A stretch of DNA of 64,000 bases from Alloscardovia omnicolens DSM 21503. Lineage in GTDB: Bacteria > Actinomycetota > Actinomycetes > Actinomycetales > Bifidobacteriaceae. Positions within the stretch are counted from its first letter, which is position 1; every line of letters begins with the position of its first letter. Below, piece after piece: positions 19,031 to 27,657 of the stretch. The notes below the pieces were generated by a model. That model saw nothing but the letters and a program-made list of their open reading frames with translations. It did not search any database and had not been told where the DNA came from. The translations under genes and the position numbers were made by a program. The stretch is taken from contig NZ_ATVB01000003.1 of NCBI RefSeq assembly GCF_000420505.1, positions 62,001-126,000 on the forward strand, in the 5' to 3' direction.

Positions 19031-20058
19031 TGAGTTTTATTCCTGTTTTTGGTCTTATTCCTTCCCTTTTCGTTTGTGTTGTTCTGCTGGCAGCCATGGG
19101 ATGGCTGAGCATACGCTTCGTACGCGAGCGCCCATATACTGACTCTACTGTTGGCATGATTATTCGACGCTGGATTCTTATTGTGCTTGCTTGCATTATG
19201 ATAAGCGGACCAAGTATCGTTCAACGTACAACAACGCGCGCTATTAATGCTACTGACGTTTTTATTGCCGTGGATGTAACTGGCTCTATGGCAGTGCGTG
19301 ACGCTACCTATGGTTCGAGTACACAAATCACACGTATTCGCGCCGCACGAGATGCAGTACGCGATATTGCCGGACTGTATCCAGACGCTCAATTTTCTAC
19401 ACTGAGCTTTGGCGCCAATGCCACGGTTAACTTACCTTTAACTCCTGATGTGAATGCTGTAAATAATTGGGCAGATAGCTTAACAACTGAACCTACCCAA
19501 GTATCTGCAGGTTCCAGCCTTGATGCTCCGCTCAATGCCCTGACGGTGGCACTGAAAGCTGCTCAAGATAATCATCCACAAAACGTGCGCGTGCTCTATA
19601 TTATTTCTGATGGCGAGCAAACCAGCGCAGAATCTGTGAAAAGTTTCTCTGTTTTGCGCAAATATGTAGATGAGGCTGTGGTTATTGGCGTGGGGTCTAC
19701 TCAAGGCGGTAAAATCCCGATCACACAAACAGGAATCAATGCGATGAGTGAGCAGACGACAACTGCATGGGTTCAAGATCCTGATACTCAACAAGATGGT
19801 ATATCTCAGCTGAACGAATCGAATTTGAGCACGATTGCCGATCAGCTTTCCGGTATCTACGTACATGCCGATGCTACTGACGCTTTTAAGGCGCAGCTTA
19901 AGCAAGGTACGTCAGATAAATACCGTCTCACCGTAACTACACGTACATCTCAGCAGACCGTATTACTTGTGTGGCCATGGGCAATTGTTTTTATTGCGGT
20001 TATTGCTTGGGAAACTATTGCGTGGTTCATGCAATCGAGAAAGTTGGTGCGCTTATGA
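19030..20058 (+). CDS. VWA-domain membrane protein (BatB-like)
   Basis: 342 residues: two N-terminal TM helices (about 8-27 and 45-60), a VWA domain with MIDAS DVTGS at 82-86 and ISDGEQ, and a C-terminal TM near 313-336. ATG 19030 overlaps the preceding stop by one base. An earlier in-frame start at 19000 lies inside the previous gene and is rejected. It is a second paralogous VWA subunit of the MoxR system. Confidence 0.89.
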   Translation: MSFIPVFGLIPSLFVCVVLLAAMGWLSIRFVRERPYTDSTVGMIIRRWILIVLACIMISGPSIVQRTTTRAINATDVFIAVDVTGSMAVRDATYGSSTQITRIRAARDAVRDIAGLYPDAQFSTLSFGANATVNLPLTPDVNAVNNWADSLTTEPTQVSAGSSLDAPLNALTVALKAAQDNHPQNVRVLYIISDGEQTSAESVKSFSVLRKYVDEAVVIGVGSTQGGKIPITQTGINAMSEQTTTAWVQDPDTQQDGISQLNESNLSTIADQLSGIYVHADATDAFKAQLKQGTSDKYRLTVTTRTSQQTVLLVWPWAIVFIAVIAWETIAWFMQSRKLVRL

Positions 20059-20636
20059 GCATCCCGACACGTGCAAACATTTCATCATCACATACAGAAC
20101 ACCGCGGTGGGCTTGCTACACGCATTTTGTGGATTATTGGAAGTATTGTATGCGTGTTTGCGGTTGGCGTGTGCGGTTTTAACCTCATGGCGGCACGCAT
20201 ATATAACACAGCTACTGAGCAACTCAATAATGCCATTGCTGAGTATTCGACTACAAATCCTGATTTAGCTGCTTTAGCAGCGAGTCAAGTGAGTACTGAT
20301 AACTTATTTAGTCGCGCTTCTTCCCTATCGTGGATGAAAATTTCTGGCTTGCAATCATCTATTGCGCATAATCAGAAATTATCTGCTCAACTCACCAAGC
20401 AGATTGAGGAGGACTTAAAGAAGAAAGATAGTTCCTCCAGCACAGATAATAATCAGGTATCTTCTTCTCCTGATTCATCGAATTCTTCTGGGTCGTCTGG
20501 GCAATCGGATAACTCATCGACCACGTTAGATGAAGATACGCAGGAGCGCATGAAAACGCTGTTAGCACAAAATGCAGGTGCGAATAATAGTGTAGAGCCT
20601 CAATCTCCTCCAACAAAAACTAAAAAACCGTGGTAA
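20055..20636 (+). CDS. Small membrane protein with low-complexity tail, last gene of moxR operon
   Basis: 193 residues from ATG 20055, which overlaps the previous stop as ATGA. It has one TM helix (about 22-43), a helical region and a Ser/Asp/Gln-rich tail ending in PTKTKKPW. It may belong to a family restricted to bifidobacteria (DUF6466 comes to mind, not verified). Role unknown; its position suggests an accessory part of the MoxR/VWA membrane complex. Confidence 0.75.
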   Translation: MSIPTRANISSSHTEHRGGLATRILWIIGSIVCVFAVGVCGFNLMAARIYNTATEQLNNAIAEYSTTNPDLAALAASQVSTDNLFSRASSLSWMKISGLQSSIAHNQKLSAQLTKQIEEDLKKKDSSSSTDNNQVSSSPDSSNSSGSSGQSDNSSTTLDEDTQERMKTLLAQNAGANNSVEPQSPPTKTKKPW

Positions 20637-20651
20637 AAACTGTACATGTGG

Positions 20652-20696
20652 AAAAAGCCGATGACTGCCTTAATCTTGAGCAGTCATCGGCTTTTT
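20652..20696 (+). terminator. Terminator of the moxR operon
   Basis: Perfect 17-bp arms (20652-20668 and 20680-20696), ending in TTTTT. Confidence 0.9.
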
Positions 20697-20727
20697 ATGC
20701 GCTCCTCTATCGTTTTGGTACTTTCTA

Positions 20728-21060
20728 GGCTCTTGGAACTTAGTGGGGTTTAGGGGAGGAAGTTGCTCAGTAGGTTCTAGTTGATTTCTCTGGCAGTCAT
20801 GTGTCAAGATGTGGTTGCTGTGTGAATGTGGTTTGTTTTCATGAGTGAAGTCGATACGCGCAACCGATATGCCAGTTTTGAAGCCATTTTTGTGCTTCAA
20901 AACTGGCATAACAGGTGTATTAATCGGTTAAGCAGAATGCGTCAGAGCAAGAGATCTTCCCAAATCAGAGTGGAATGAATGCTCCTCGATGCATGAATAG
21001 ACGAAGTCACGATTCACGAACCATTCACACACAACCCCGCTAAAAACCCAAGAGCCACTT
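20728..21060 (+). repeat. Dispersed structured repeat, copy 1
   Basis: The core 20851-20939 is almost identical to 62011-62100. Homology extends upstream (shared GTTGATT and CAGTCATGTGTCAAGA) and downstream (shared CCCCGCTAAAA and AGTCACG-TTCACGAA). At its centre is a hairpin with perfect 17-bp arms (20868-20884 and 20894-20910, 9-base loop). Outer arms AACCGAT (20862-20868) and ATCGGTT (20923-20929) flank it. Confidence 0.7.
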
Positions 21061-21101
21061 TCTAGCACGACGCAGCCGCGCTCTCCATGCGCCCCTTATG
21101 G

Positions 21102-21131
21102 CGTGTTATCCACATTGGTTCACATATTCCT
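21102..21131 (+). promoter_or_regulatory. Candidate PhoP-type box upstream of W-x-G/hydrolase genes
   Basis: Identical to 11175-11204 except one base (29 of 30). It contains CCACATTGGTTCACAT, the same direct repeat with one changed half-site base. It ends 41 bases before the start at 21173. Confidence 0.6.
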
Positions 21132-21172
21132 GATAATTTTTTCTTCAGTTCGCAGCGCAAGACAATAGATAT

Positions 21173-21550
21173 ATGAACGCTTCTTTTATTGACCTTCAAA
21201 AAACATTGCGCCGCCCTCTTATGGAACGCTTAACACCTCAGCGTGCGCCTGCCCATACGCAAGAAGAATTTGATGCCGCATATACTGCAAGTTTTATGAG
21301 AGATCCATCAATTCTTCCTCTCACATGCACATGTGCGGATATGTATGCAGATTGCCGTTATCTTGCGGCTAGCGCATTACGTACAAGTCATGACACTATG
21401 GTGCAAGCATTATCCCTTGTGCAGTCCAGTTCTCGTATTGTATGGTATGGCGATGCAGGCACGGCTTTTCGTGAGCAATGTGCTGTTTTGGCTAGCGCTT
21501 TAGACTGCTCAAGTTCACGTATCTATGCAGATCAGGTGATGATTACATGA
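21173..21550 (+). CDS. WXG-like small protein, partner of downstream hydrolase
   Basis: 125 residues, not recognised as a named family. Residues 60-115 look like a helical hairpin with WYG (91-93) at the turn, followed by DAGTAFREQ. This strongly resembles the post-turn sequence of WXG100 proteins. A ~50-residue N-terminal extension precedes it. It lacks the YxxxE motif seen in the WXG100 protein. The stop overlaps the next start (ATGA), so the two proteins are probably made together and may dimerise. No SD is visible before ATG 21173. Confidence 0.7.
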   Translation: MNASFIDLQKTLRRPLMERLTPQRAPAHTQEEFDAAYTASFMRDPSILPLTCTCADMYADCRYLAASALRTSHDTMVQALSLVQSSSRIVWYGDAGTAFREQCAVLASALDCSSSRIYADQVMIT

Positions 21551-22995
21551 GCAGTCCAATCTATACTTTTGCACATATTTTTGGCGGTACCACTGTGCTG
21601 GATAATCCTGATGAGTTGCATACATATGCCTGCCAGATGATCAATTATGCCGAGCAATTAGAGATGAATACTAGTGCTATGCAGCAAACGCACAGCTATA
21701 TACATCAACGCAGTATGACTATTGCCACGTGTGCTGCACACAGCGGAGCTTCGCATCCTTCATCAGCACATTGCGCGAATCTATGCACAGTTCTTGCGCA
21801 GCATGTGCAATCAGCGCTCAGTGTTATTGCTCAACTTCGTCATATAGCTGATTGCATGATGCGCTCATATAATCTGTATTCTCAAACCGAGGCACAGACC
21901 TCTCGTATCATATCCGCTTTAACTATGGCTGCCGCGTATCACTATCCAGTACCCACAGCCTTTGCTCTGGGCGCGTGGTCTACTATTCGCGAGATGACAT
22001 CGCCCCACGCTTCGCTCATAGGAGCTCTAACAAACTCACGGTCTGCACAAGAAGACTACTTGAGTGGTGTCAGCCGTATTTTCTCTCCATGTGAAGGGAT
22101 TCCTGGAGTTGCTGATGCTCTTGCTCATCCCGTCTCACCGCTCAGTAGCACACATACCAGTTACGCCATGAATATTAAAGCTGTTTCAGTTAGCGCTCCT
22201 CTGCCCGCTGCTCACAATCTGCACGACACCATAGTCAACCTCGAAAAACTCAGCATTGGACAGCCAGGAAACTCGTACGGAACTGTAGCAATCCAACGCT
22301 ACATGCACACCGATGGGTCACACTCGTGGATAGTGACTATTCCAGGCACCGACGGAAAGAAAGACTCACCTTTCGGATGGAGCCAAAATCTCAGTCTTAT
22401 GTCTTCGCGTGAACAAACCCGTGAGCAGGCACATAGTCTTCTTGCCGTGCGCACTGCCATGCATCGTGCTGGAATTAAAGCGGGAGAACCGGTTGCTCTC
22501 GTTGGTCACTCTCAAGGGGGAATTGTGGCTGCTGCTTTAGCAAGCGATGCACAGCAGCCTTATACGATTGCTCATGTTGTAACCGCAGGCTCTCCTATTG
22601 CGCATCACCCTATTGCCACAAAAACAACGTGGGTGACCAGCATAGAAACAGATCGAGAAATCGTTTCGCATCTAGATGGACGCAGCAATCCAAAACATCC
22701 TCATTGGCTTACTGTGCGCGGCGTTATCAGCGATTCTGCGTCAGGATTAGCAAACAACGCGACCGCACCAAACCCCGCACCTGCACACTCCACCTTCCCA
22801 TCGCCCACGCCCGTCGCTCACGCCGCTGAAAAGCACGAGCTCACGCACGGCATGAACTATCATCGAGCAACCTTAGAAGACGCCCAAAAACTGCACAACG
22901 AAAATCTCAATGAACACGATCAGCATATCCGCACACTCACGGAGGGAACTATGGATAAAAACATGTATTTCAGATGCCGAATATCGAGCAACTAA
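21547..22995 (+). CDS. Alpha/beta hydrolase with T7SS-like N-terminal helical domain
   Basis: 482 residues. The first ~130 form two helices without a W-x-G turn but with YSQTE at 111-115, fitting the YxxxD/E export signal. LYSQTEAQTS parallels LYADTEAQAS of the WXG100 protein at 11295. The second part is an alpha/beta hydrolase with nucleophile elbow GHSQGG (Ser322), a probable acid Asp369 and His434 or His439, consistent with a lipase or esterase. A Pro/Ala-rich linker spans 403-428. There is no Sec signal peptide. Probable role: a secreted effector or envelope lipase exported with its partner. This is inference; the enzyme substrate is unknown. Confidence 0.75.
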   Translation: MSSPIYTFAHIFGGTTVLDNPDELHTYACQMINYAEQLEMNTSAMQQTHSYIHQRSMTIATCAAHSGASHPSSAHCANLCTVLAQHVQSALSVIAQLRHIADCMMRSYNLYSQTEAQTSRIISALTMAAAYHYPVPTAFALGAWSTIREMTSPHASLIGALTNSRSAQEDYLSGVSRIFSPCEGIPGVADALAHPVSPLSSTHTSYAMNIKAVSVSAPLPAAHNLHDTIVNLEKLSIGQPGNSYGTVAIQRYMHTDGSHSWIVTIPGTDGKKDSPFGWSQNLSLMSSREQTREQAHSLLAVRTAMHRAGIKAGEPVALVGHSQGGIVAAALASDAQQPYTIAHVVTAGSPIAHHPIATKTTWVTSIETDREIVSHLDGRSNPKHPHWLTVRGVISDSASGLANNATAPNPAPAHSTFPSPTPVAHAAEKHELTHGMNYHRATLEDAQKLHNENLNEHDQHIRTLTEGTMDKNMYFRCRISSN

Positions 22996-23033
22996 ACGCT
23001 CTGCGCGTATATGCCTTGCCGTAGGCTGGGGAT

Positions 23034-24467
23034 ATGAACTTAACTGACATTACCCCACATATTGCTTTAAGTCCTCTCGATGGCCGCTATCAATCTGCCA
23101 CATCTCCACTCGTTGAATATTTAAGCGAACCTGCACTCAATCGCACACGTATTCATGTGGAAATTGAATGGATGATTGAGCTTGCCAATGGTGACGGCGG
23201 CAATAGCGTTATTCCAGGCGTAGAACCATTCGCCCCAGAAGAAATTGACTATTTGCGCTCTATTGAAGCAGATTTTAACGATGAAAGTATTGCAGAGTTA
23301 GCCTCCATCGAGTCTGTAACTCATCACGATGTGAAGGCAATCGAATACTACATTGACCGTCGCTTGGATGCTGCTCCAGACGTTTTAGGTTCAACACAGC
23401 TTCCTCGTTTGAAGCCTTTGGTTCATTTTGCCTGCACCAGCGAGGATATTAACAACCTCTCTTATGCATTATGCGTTAAGGGTGCTGTTGAAAATATCTG
23501 GCTGCCTGCAGCTCATAAGCTCGTCGATCAGTTGACTGCAAATGCAGAACAATATCGCGATTTACCTATGCTCAGCCTCACCCACGGTCAGCCAGCTACC
23601 CCAAGTACTTTGGGCAAGGAAATGGCTGTATGGGTCTATCGCTTAAGCCGTCAGATTCGTCATGTAGAAGCTCAGGAATATTTGGGAAAGATTAACGGAG
23701 CAACGGGTACTTTCGGTGCACATACTGCTGCTTTGCCAGAGGTTGATTGGGCCAGCTTGTCTCATCGTTTCGTCTCTCAGCGTCTGGGGCTTACATGGAA
23801 TCCTCTGACCACTCAGATTGAAAGTCATGATTGGCAGGCAGAACTGTATTCATCTATTAGCCATTTCAACCGCATTGCACATAATCTGGCACAAGATGTA
23901 TGGATGTATATTTCTCGTGGCGTTTTCGCTCAAGTTCCTGTCAAGGGTGCAACAGGCTCCTCCACCATGCCTCACAAGGTCAATCCTATCCGCTTTGAAA
24001 ATGCCGAGGCTAATTTGGAATTGTCTTGCGCTCTATTCGATTCTCTCAGCGCAACGCTCGTAGAATCTCGCTGGCAGCGTGATTTAACTGATTCCACAAC
24101 TCAGCGTAATATTGGTGTGGCCTTCGGCTACAGCATGTTAGCTCTCTACAACTTGTCTGGTGGCTTAGACGCGATTCACCCTCATGAGTCGGTGATTGCT
24201 GGAGAGCTGGACGAGAATTGGGAAGTTCTCGGTGAACCTATTCAAACTGCTATGCGCGCTCAAGCCCTGAAGGGCGTCGAAGGAATGGATAATCCATATG
24301 AGCGCGTGAAGGAACTGATGCGCGGTCATTCTATTTCTTCCGACGATGTTGAGCAGTTTATTGGCACACTGAACTTCGATGATGATACTGCTGCACGTTT
24401 AGCAGCTCTCTCCCCATCTACCTACACAGGTGTGGCAAATAAGCTCGTTGATTTTATGCATCGGTAG
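23034..24467 (+). CDS. purB: Adenylosuccinate lyase
   Basis: 477 residues. It catalyses two fumarate-releasing steps in purine synthesis (SAICAR to AICAR, adenylosuccinate to AMP). The fumarase/lyase signature GSSTMPHKVNP is present, along with SLTHGQPATPSTLGKE and TSEDINNLSY. It starts at ATG 23034 directly after a GGGGAT purine stretch. Cytoplasmic, single gene, followed by a terminator. Confidence 0.97.
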   Translation: MNLTDITPHIALSPLDGRYQSATSPLVEYLSEPALNRTRIHVEIEWMIELANGDGGNSVIPGVEPFAPEEIDYLRSIEADFNDESIAELASIESVTHHDVKAIEYYIDRRLDAAPDVLGSTQLPRLKPLVHFACTSEDINNLSYALCVKGAVENIWLPAAHKLVDQLTANAEQYRDLPMLSLTHGQPATPSTLGKEMAVWVYRLSRQIRHVEAQEYLGKINGATGTFGAHTAALPEVDWASLSHRFVSQRLGLTWNPLTTQIESHDWQAELYSSISHFNRIAHNLAQDVWMYISRGVFAQVPVKGATGSSTMPHKVNPIRFENAEANLELSCALFDSLSATLVESRWQRDLTDSTTQRNIGVAFGYSMLALYNLSGGLDAIHPHESVIAGELDENWEVLGEPIQTAMRAQALKGVEGMDNPYERVKELMRGHSISSDDVEQFIGTLNFDDDTAARLAALSPSTYTGVANKLVDFMHR

Positions 24468-24500
24468 ATTATCGGTAGTATAATCGGGTCATAAGGAGAC

Positions 24501-24532
24501 GAGGCAGTGGCACAAGTTACTGCCTCATTTTC
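24501..24532 (+). terminator. Terminator of purB
   Basis: Arms GAGGCAGT (24501-24508) and ACTGCCTC (24519-24526), followed by ATTTTC. Confidence 0.7.
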
Positions 24533-24603
24533 ATTGGCTACCTAACGGTTACCCATGAACTATCCACTGACTATTGACTGATTATCCAGCGCTAAAGGGT
24601 TTT

Positions 24604-27138
24604 ATGAAGACAACTGATTCACGTATTAACGCGAATGAACACAACTCCTCTACCCCGCAGACAGAGAAGACACAGCACACGTTTCGTTCGGAAAACACGC
24701 TTCGTTCCGAAGAACAGCTTCACTCCCACACTCACAGCGACACCGTGCTCATTCACAATATAAAACCTCAGCGCGCCCACGATATTGCAGATTTAACAAA
24801 CGCCATATTTTCCCTGCTAGGAGCCGTTCTTCTCACCCTACTGTCTTTATATTTGCATGGTATTACTCGTGGTGTGGAAGCAGATGCTCATGCTGTGGGC
24901 TTGGTATTAGATGACTGGCTTTTCGCTGTTCCTCTGGCATTTTTGCAGCAAGCAACCATGACTATTATTATTTTGAGTGTTGTTGTACAGCTTCTATCTC
25001 AGCGCGAATGGGGTCAAACAGCAATTTCTCTAGTCGGATTTCTTGCCGGAATTGCCGGAGCTGTGGGCATATCACAGCTTATTATGACCATCCATTATAT
25101 GCCACTTATCGATGCGTTATCATCACCAAGCAGCATTCAATTTCTCTTACCTGAACTCTTTAGCGGATTGATCGCTTTCCTCACATGCGCTGGACCTCAC
25201 CGTCTGCGCTCCACTCTCACATGGAGTTGGAATGCCCTCATCATCGTGTCCGCCGTTTTAGTCATGTTATCAGCAAACTCGTTTGTGGGCATGATGGTGT
25301 CTTTGCTTGTAGGCCGTTGCATAGGTCTGCTTATTCGTTTTACGGTTGGCTCGCCCAATATTGGTATATGGGGTCAAGGCATTGTTCATGCTGCTCAATC
25401 AGTGGGACTTAATCCTATACGTATTGATTTTGCTGGAGATACCGCGCTTAATGCTCGCAACTTCAGCGTTGATGACGATATTACTTATAATTCGCGCCGA
25501 TATACGCTCACCACTGGCGATGGTCATCAATTTATTGCGTCGGTAGCAGATGCGCAAAATCATAGCAAAAGCTATGTGCGTCAGGTCTGGCAAAGCGTGC
25601 AGTTATCGCATTTATCCTTGCGTCGCGACCGTTCTGTAAACGATATGACGCATCATCATATGCTTATGCTTCTGGCTGTGCGCAATAGTGGTTTAGATGC
25701 TGTAGAGCCTTATGCAGCTACGCAATCGAAAGATTCAGCCATCCTTTTCTTGCACAAAAACACAGCTATTACCGCTGCTAACACGGATACAATTAGCGAC
25801 AATGATATTGCTCATGTGCTGCGATTCCTCGACACTGCTCATGCGCATGGCATTACTCACCGCCATATTTCTGTGGAGTCTCTGGCACGTAACGCTCAAG
25901 GAGAGCTTATTGTGTGCGGTTGGGAAAATGGCGACGTTACTAGCAGCGCAGCTCATATTGCTGCCGACCGCGTTCAAATCTTAACTGTTTTATCCGCTCT
26001 TGTAGGAGTGGAGGCAACTATTCGTGCTGCACGTACTGCTTGGTCGGACGAAAAGTTGCAGAGCATTACGCCTTTTGTGCAAAATGTTCTTATCCCATCC
26101 TCTGTGCGCGATATGAGCACTTGGAACCGTTCTATTATGAAGGACTTGCGCTCTCAACTCAGTGCTCTGGGTTCTCAGGATGATACTGATGATGTTGACC
26201 TCGTTCCTCTATCGCGTTTCAGCTTACGCAACTTCATTACGGCGGTTTTGGTCGTTATTGCTCTCTTTGTTGTTCTCACTCAGCTCAATATGCGCACGGT
26301 TATCGATAGCGTTCATCACGCCAGCCCTAGTTTTGCTGCTTTAAGTTTTATAGCAGGCTGCGCTTCATGGATTGGCTCGGCGATTACTTTGGGCACATAT
26401 ATGGACAGCGATAAGAGACGTGCATTAGATGTTTTTATTTCTCAGGTTGCTCAAAGTTTTGCGGCTGTAAGCATGCCTGCGGGCATTGGTCCTGCTTTTG
26501 TGAACTTGCGTTTTTTGCGTAAAACTGGGCATAAAAATAACTCGGCTACAGCAGTTATGACGGCAACTGTTGCTGTGCAGTTTGCTACTGTTTTTAGCAT
26601 TTTGATTATTTTCGGCTTGTTTACTGGTAATAACGGTATTACTCGTTTAGTACCAACAGGAACTTTAGCTATTGTGCTCGGTATTCTTGGCTTGATTATT
26701 GCGTTAAGTATGATTATTACCCCTGTACGCAAACTAATTATGACGAAGCTTGTTCCTCCATTGAAAAATTTTGCTCGTCAGCTCCTCTTTTTGATTACGC
26801 AACCGCAGAAACTTGCGCTGGCAGTTATGGGTTCGATTATTCAAAACCTTTTGCTTGGTTTAAGCTTCTGGGCTGCTTTACGTGCTTTTAATATTCCAGC
26901 AAACTTTATTGATACTACTTTTATTTTCTTGGTTGCTAATACAGTAGGATCTGCTGCACCAACACCGGGTGGTTTAGGCGGTGTGGAAACCTCGTTAACT
27001 GTTGCATTTACCGGTGTAGGTATTCCATCTGCTATGGCATTATCCGCCGTTTTGCTTTTCCGCGTAATGACCTACTGGATCCGTATTCCTCTCGGCGCTG
27101 CAGCCATGAGCTACATGAATAAACACAATCTTATGTAG
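24604..27138 (+). CDS. LPG-synthase-like polytopic membrane protein with kinase-like middle domain
   Basis: 844 residues. A polar N-terminus (~60) precedes a first group of TM helices (about 65-230). A soluble kinase-like domain spans about 260-520. The C-terminal part is an LPG_synthase_TM/UPF0104 bundle (about 540-844, with GGLGGVETSL). In the kinase-like domain the catalytic-loop position reads HGITHRHIS-x-ESLARN instead of HxxxHRD-L-x-x-x-N. The metal-loop position reads CGWENG instead of DFG, so it looks like a pseudokinase. The family transfers or transports lipid-linked groups; the substrate is unknown. ATG 24604 has AAAGGG upstream. An in-frame TTG at 24574 is less likely. Confidence 0.8.
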   Translation: MKTTDSRINANEHNSSTPQTEKTQHTFRSENTLRSEEQLHSHTHSDTVLIHNIKPQRAHDIADLTNAIFSLLGAVLLTLLSLYLHGITRGVEADAHAVGLVLDDWLFAVPLAFLQQATMTIIILSVVVQLLSQREWGQTAISLVGFLAGIAGAVGISQLIMTIHYMPLIDALSSPSSIQFLLPELFSGLIAFLTCAGPHRLRSTLTWSWNALIIVSAVLVMLSANSFVGMMVSLLVGRCIGLLIRFTVGSPNIGIWGQGIVHAAQSVGLNPIRIDFAGDTALNARNFSVDDDITYNSRRYTLTTGDGHQFIASVADAQNHSKSYVRQVWQSVQLSHLSLRRDRSVNDMTHHHMLMLLAVRNSGLDAVEPYAATQSKDSAILFLHKNTAITAANTDTISDNDIAHVLRFLDTAHAHGITHRHISVESLARNAQGELIVCGWENGDVTSSAAHIAADRVQILTVLSALVGVEATIRAARTAWSDEKLQSITPFVQNVLIPSSVRDMSTWNRSIMKDLRSQLSALGSQDDTDDVDLVPLSRFSLRNFITAVLVVIALFVVLTQLNMRTVIDSVHHASPSFAALSFIAGCASWIGSAITLGTYMDSDKRRALDVFISQVAQSFAAVSMPAGIGPAFVNLRFLRKTGHKNNSATAVMTATVAVQFATVFSILIIFGLFTGNNGITRLVPTGTLAIVLGILGLIIALSMIITPVRKLIMTKLVPPLKNFARQLLFLITQPQKLALAVMGSIIQNLLLGLSFWAALRAFNIPANFIDTTFIFLVANTVGSAAPTPGGLGGVETSLTVAFTGVGIPSAMALSAVLLFRVMTYWIRIPLGAAAMSYMNKHNLM

Positions 27139-27320
27139 CTATAACACCCAAAAAACACACAAATAAATTACAAAAGTGTAATTTTGACTCACAAAACTGA
27201 GAATTTTCTAGATTTTTGGCTATTTTTCGCGGTTTTGTACGGAAAATCGGGTATTATCAGGAGAGTGTGAATACATCGGGCTTATTTCGTATAAGCCCCT
27301 GACAAGAAGGATGTTCTATT

Positions 27321-27605
27321 ATGGCATACAACAAGTCTGACCTCGTAGCAAAGATTGCACAGAAGACTAACCTGACCAAGGTACAGGCTGAAGCTGCTGT
27401 GAACGCATTCCAGGAAGTTCTCGCTGAGTCCTTGCAGTCCGGCGAAGGCTTGCGCCTCACTGGTGTTCTCTCTGCAACTCGCGTAACCCGCGCAGCTCGC
27501 ACTGGTCGCAACCCACGCACTGGCGAAACCATCGAAATCCCAGCAGGTTACGGTGTAAAGCTTTCCGCAGGTTCCTTGTTGAAGAAGGCTGCTCAGGAAA
27601 ACTAA
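27321..27605 (+). CDS. hup: HU family DNA-binding protein
   Basis: 94 residues, the usual HU length. It begins MAYNKSDLVAKIAQKTNLTK and carries the beta-arm GRNPRTGETIEIPAG. It is a nucleoid-associated protein that bends DNA as a dimer. SD AGAAGGA. Codon use looks strongly biased to frequent codons, as expected for an abundant protein. Single gene in an AT-rich upstream region (27139-27320), followed by a strong terminator. Confidence 0.97.
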   Translation: MAYNKSDLVAKIAQKTNLTKVQAEAAVNAFQEVLAESLQSGEGLRLTGVLSATRVTRAARTGRNPRTGETIEIPAGYGVKLSAGSLLKKAAQEN

Positions 27606-27619
27606 GAAGTTTTCTGTAC

Positions 27620-27657
27620 ATATAAGAAAAGCTCCCTACGGGGAGCTTTTCTTATAT
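27620..27657. terminator. Bidirectional terminator between hup and pafA
   Basis: 17-bp arms (27620-27636 and 27641-27657) with a TACG tetraloop and A/T-rich lower stem. It overlaps the pafA stop codon. Confidence 0.92.

Larger units (their letters stand above)
20697..21172. other. Intergenic region upstream of the W-x-G/hydrolase unit
   Basis: 476 bases without a credible gene. The first part is a dispersed repeat with a strong hairpin (20728-21060). The last ~70 bases hold the 30-nt element shared with the WXG100 promoter (21102-21131) and a possible -10 GACAAT (21163-21168). A TTCAC direct repeat with an 11-bp period lies at 21013-21031, still inside the repeat. Confidence 0.7.

Noticed and set aside
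21013-21031. TTCAC direct repeat with an 11-bp period as a further PhoP box
   Set aside because: It lies inside the dispersed repeat and the period is not kept in the other copy, so it may be coincidental.
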